Source: an uncultured Oscillospiraceae bacterium (GTDB lineage: Bacteria; Bacillota_A; Clostridia; Oscillospirales; Oscillospiraceae). Taken from it: a stretch of 12,988 bases of DNA. Positions 11,452 through 12,988 of the stretch are shown here, one piece after another. Each line of letters begins with the position of its first letter. Position 1 is the stretch's first letter. Below the pieces are notes generated by a model. That model saw only the letters and a program-made list of their open reading frames with translations, did no database searches and was not told the origin of the DNA. A program made the translations under genes and the position numbers. The stretch is from positions 1-12,988 of the forward strand of contig CAAFFR010000119.1 of assembly GCA_900762245.1 (NCBI GenBank). The letters are read 5' to 3'.

Positions 11452-12876
11452 TTACCCCAACCGCTCCAGAATTTTCTTCGTCAGCATATCCAGCAGTGCC
11501 TCGTCAATTCCCGGTGCTTTCCCGGTTTTCTCACTGCCCCAGGCCACCCGACGGATATTGATGAGGTCCAGAGGAGAAATGTTATTGGAGGAACTGCTGC
11601 CCCCCACCGCACCGCAGCCCAGGGTCAGGGCCGGGAACAATCCCGTGGATTCTCCAATCCCTCCCAGTGCCGCCGGGGTATTCACCAGGAACCGGGACAC
11701 CGGGATTTTCGCCGCAAACCGGCGCACCACGGCCTCGTCTTCGGCGTGCATGGCAAAGGTGTGTCCGCTGCCCTCATGGTCCAAGATTTCGATGCATTTG
11801 CTCAGCACCGCTTCCTCAGAGTCCATGACATAAAAAGCCAGCACCGGGCACAGCTTTTCCATGGAATAGGGCCGGGAGGGACCTGCCTCCTGCTCCCGGG
11901 CCACCAGAATTTTGGTGGTCTTGGGAACGGAAAATCCCGCTTTTTCTGCCAGATAAATGGCAGTTTTCCCCACAATTTCCGGGTTTAAGCTGCCATTTTG
12001 CCGAAACAGCAGCTTCCCCAGCCGCCCCGCCTCTTCACTGCTCATGAAATACAGGCCCTGCCGTTTTCCCTCTGCCGTCACCCTATCCTCCATGGATTTT
12101 TCCACGATGATGCTCTGTTCGGAAGCGCAGACAGTGCCATTGTCAAAGGTCTTGGACCTTACGATGCAGGCAATGGCCTTCCCTACATCCGCCGTGTGAT
12201 GGATATAGGCAGGCCCGTTGCCCGCCCCTACCCCAATGGCAGGCTTACCGGAGGAATAGGCCGCCTTTACCATGGCTGGCCCGCCGGTAGCCAGGATCAG
12301 CCGGGTTTCCGGGGCCGCCATCAGTTCCTGACAGCCGGCCAATGCCGGAATACTGAGGCAAGCCACGCTGCCCCTGGGGGCACCCGCCTTTTCTGCCGCA
12401 TCCGCCACGATCCGGGCTGCTTTCCGGGTACAGACGATGGCCTTGGGATGGGGAGAAAAGACGATAGGGTTGCCTGCTTTCAGGGCAATGAGGGCCTTGT
12501 AGCAGACGGTGGAAGTGGGATTGGTGCTGGGGACGATGGCAGCAATGACACCCACGGGAATACCGATCTCCCACACCCGTTTCTCCCGGTCCTCCCGCAG
12601 AAGGCCCACAGTTTTCATACCCCGGATAGCAGCCGCCACCGTTTCCGAGGCAAAGCGGTTCTTGATGGTTTTATCCTCCACATTGCCGAAGCCCGTCTCT
12701 TTTACCGCCATTTCTGCCAGCAATACGGATTCCCGGGCAAACGCCTTGGCTGCCGCCTCTGCAATGGCATCCAGTTTTTCCTGAGGCATATCCGCCAGAA
12801 TCTGCTGGGCCTGCTTTGCTTCCCGCAAAACTTCCCGCGCCTCCTGCCGCGCCGCTAAATCCTTGTCAAATTCCAT
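11452..12876 (-). CDS. eutE: CoA-acylating acetaldehyde dehydrogenase EutE-like (474 aa)
   Basis: The enzyme oxidises acetaldehyde to acetyl-CoA with NAD and CoA inside the ethanolamine compartment. The aldehyde dehydrogenase fold is clear. EIGIPVGVIAAIVPSTNPTS begins the cofactor domain. LATGGPAMVKAAYSSGKPAIGVG and the catalytic Cys250 in TFDNGTVCASEQS are typical of EutE/PduP-type enzymes. The C-terminus has HEGSGHTFAMHA and VNTPAALGGIGESTGLFPALTLGCGAVGGSS. After a TGKAPG linker the last 19 residues (456-474) look like an amphipathic helix, a candidate encapsulation peptide. No extra targeting peptide is seen at the N-terminus. The ATG at 12876 has AGGAGG 4 bases upstream; the longer frame runs into a repeat. 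No promoter is visible, so it is probably cotranscribed with genes to the right. Confidence 0.94.
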   Translation of the reverse strand: MEFDKDLAARQEAREVLREAKQAQQILADMPQEKLDAIAEAAAKAFARESVLLAEMAVKETGFGNVEDKTIKNRFASETVAAAIRGMKTVGLLREDREKRVWEIGIPVGVIAAIVPSTNPTSTVCYKALIALKAGNPIVFSPHPKAIVCTRKAARIVADAAEKAGAPRGSVACLSIPALAGCQELMAAPETRLILATGGPAMVKAAYSSGKPAIGVGAGNGPAYIHHTADVGKAIACIVRSKTFDNGTVCASEQSIIVEKSMEDRVTAEGKRQGLYFMSSEEAGRLGKLLFRQNGSLNPEIVGKTAIYLAEKAGFSVPKTTKILVAREQEAGPSRPYSMEKLCPVLAFYVMDSEEAVLSKCIEILDHEGSGHTFAMHAEDEAVVRRFAAKIPVSRFLVNTPAALGGIGESTGLFPALTLGCGAVGGSSSSNNISPLDLINIRRVAWGSEKTGKAPGIDEALLDMLTKKILERLG

Positions 12877-12888
12877 ATTACCTCCTTG

Positions 12889-12976
12889 CTGGCGCGGGAG
12901 CGCCCTTGGCTTCCCCCGGGGGTGGTGCTCCGCGCAGCGAATCCATAATAGCAATGATTGCCGGTGGCAATCATAC
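12889..12976. repeat. Mosaic of family B and family C repeats upstream of eutE
   Basis: 12889-12922 carries the opening block of family B (CTGGCGCGGGAGCGCCC) and a short CCCCC/GGGGG hairpin. 12923-12976 is an inverted copy of the family C module at 1608-1659. It separates eutE from whatever lies beyond the right edge. Confidence 0.8.
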
Positions 12977-12988
12977 CATAATTCACTA

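Noticed and set aside
11998..12858. Plus-strand open frame opposite eutE
   Set aside because: It has no recognisable domain or ribosome site, and eutE motifs are complete on the minus strand.

Overview
The window looks like a chromosomal segment from a GC-rich gut Clostridia member (Bacillota), most likely in the Oscillospirales. The evidence is Shine-Dalgarno-led genes, a T-box leader on a methionyl-tRNA synthetase gene, a MarR plus heterodimeric ABC exporter operon, a clostridial-type ethanolamine cluster, and many small palindromic intergenic repeats. Genus and species cannot be fixed from the sequence alone. No rRNA, tRNA, CRISPR array, transposase or phage gene was seen.

Left part, plus strand (1-6180). 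The 3' part of ruvB enters from the left edge. Next is a small, probably highly expressed four-CxxC zinc-ribbon gene with a consensus promoter and a perfect terminator hairpin. A repeat-filled gap of about 500 bases (1458-1950) follows. Then comes a tightly coupled operon: a MarR-family regulator and two half-transporters of a heterodimeric ABC exporter, joined by ATGA and TAATG overlaps. The regulator appears to start at CTG. A 12-bp palindrome at its expected transcription start is a candidate autoregulatory operator. The two half-transporters carry the reciprocal motif changes of an exporter with one degenerate and one consensus ATPase site. Two hairpins close the operon and separate it from the convergent metG.

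Middle, minus strand (6231-8542). metG encodes a MetRS with a fused C-terminal tRNA-binding domain. It is preceded by a T-box leader with an ATG specifier and its own promoter. A copy of a dispersed palindromic repeat sits inside the T-box stem III.

Right part, minus strand (8756-12876). This is the distal part of an ethanolamine-utilisation microcompartment cluster, in transcription order: aldehyde dehydrogenase (eutE-like), phosphotransacylase (pduL/eutD), an unrecognised 132-residue protein, vertex protein (eutN), and ethanolamine transporter (eutH). The ammonia-lyase, shell hexamers and regulators are not in the window and probably lie beyond the right edge. pduL, the unknown gene and eutN are translationally coupled. 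The other junctions are packed with palindromic repeats.

Together the eut genes would import ethanolamine, convert the acetaldehyde made from it into acetyl-CoA and acetyl phosphate, and help cap the compartment that contains the aldehyde. The most notable observations are the repeat inside the metG T-box, the paired inverted repeat units of about 130 bp, the CTG-started regulator and the uncharacterised eut gene.
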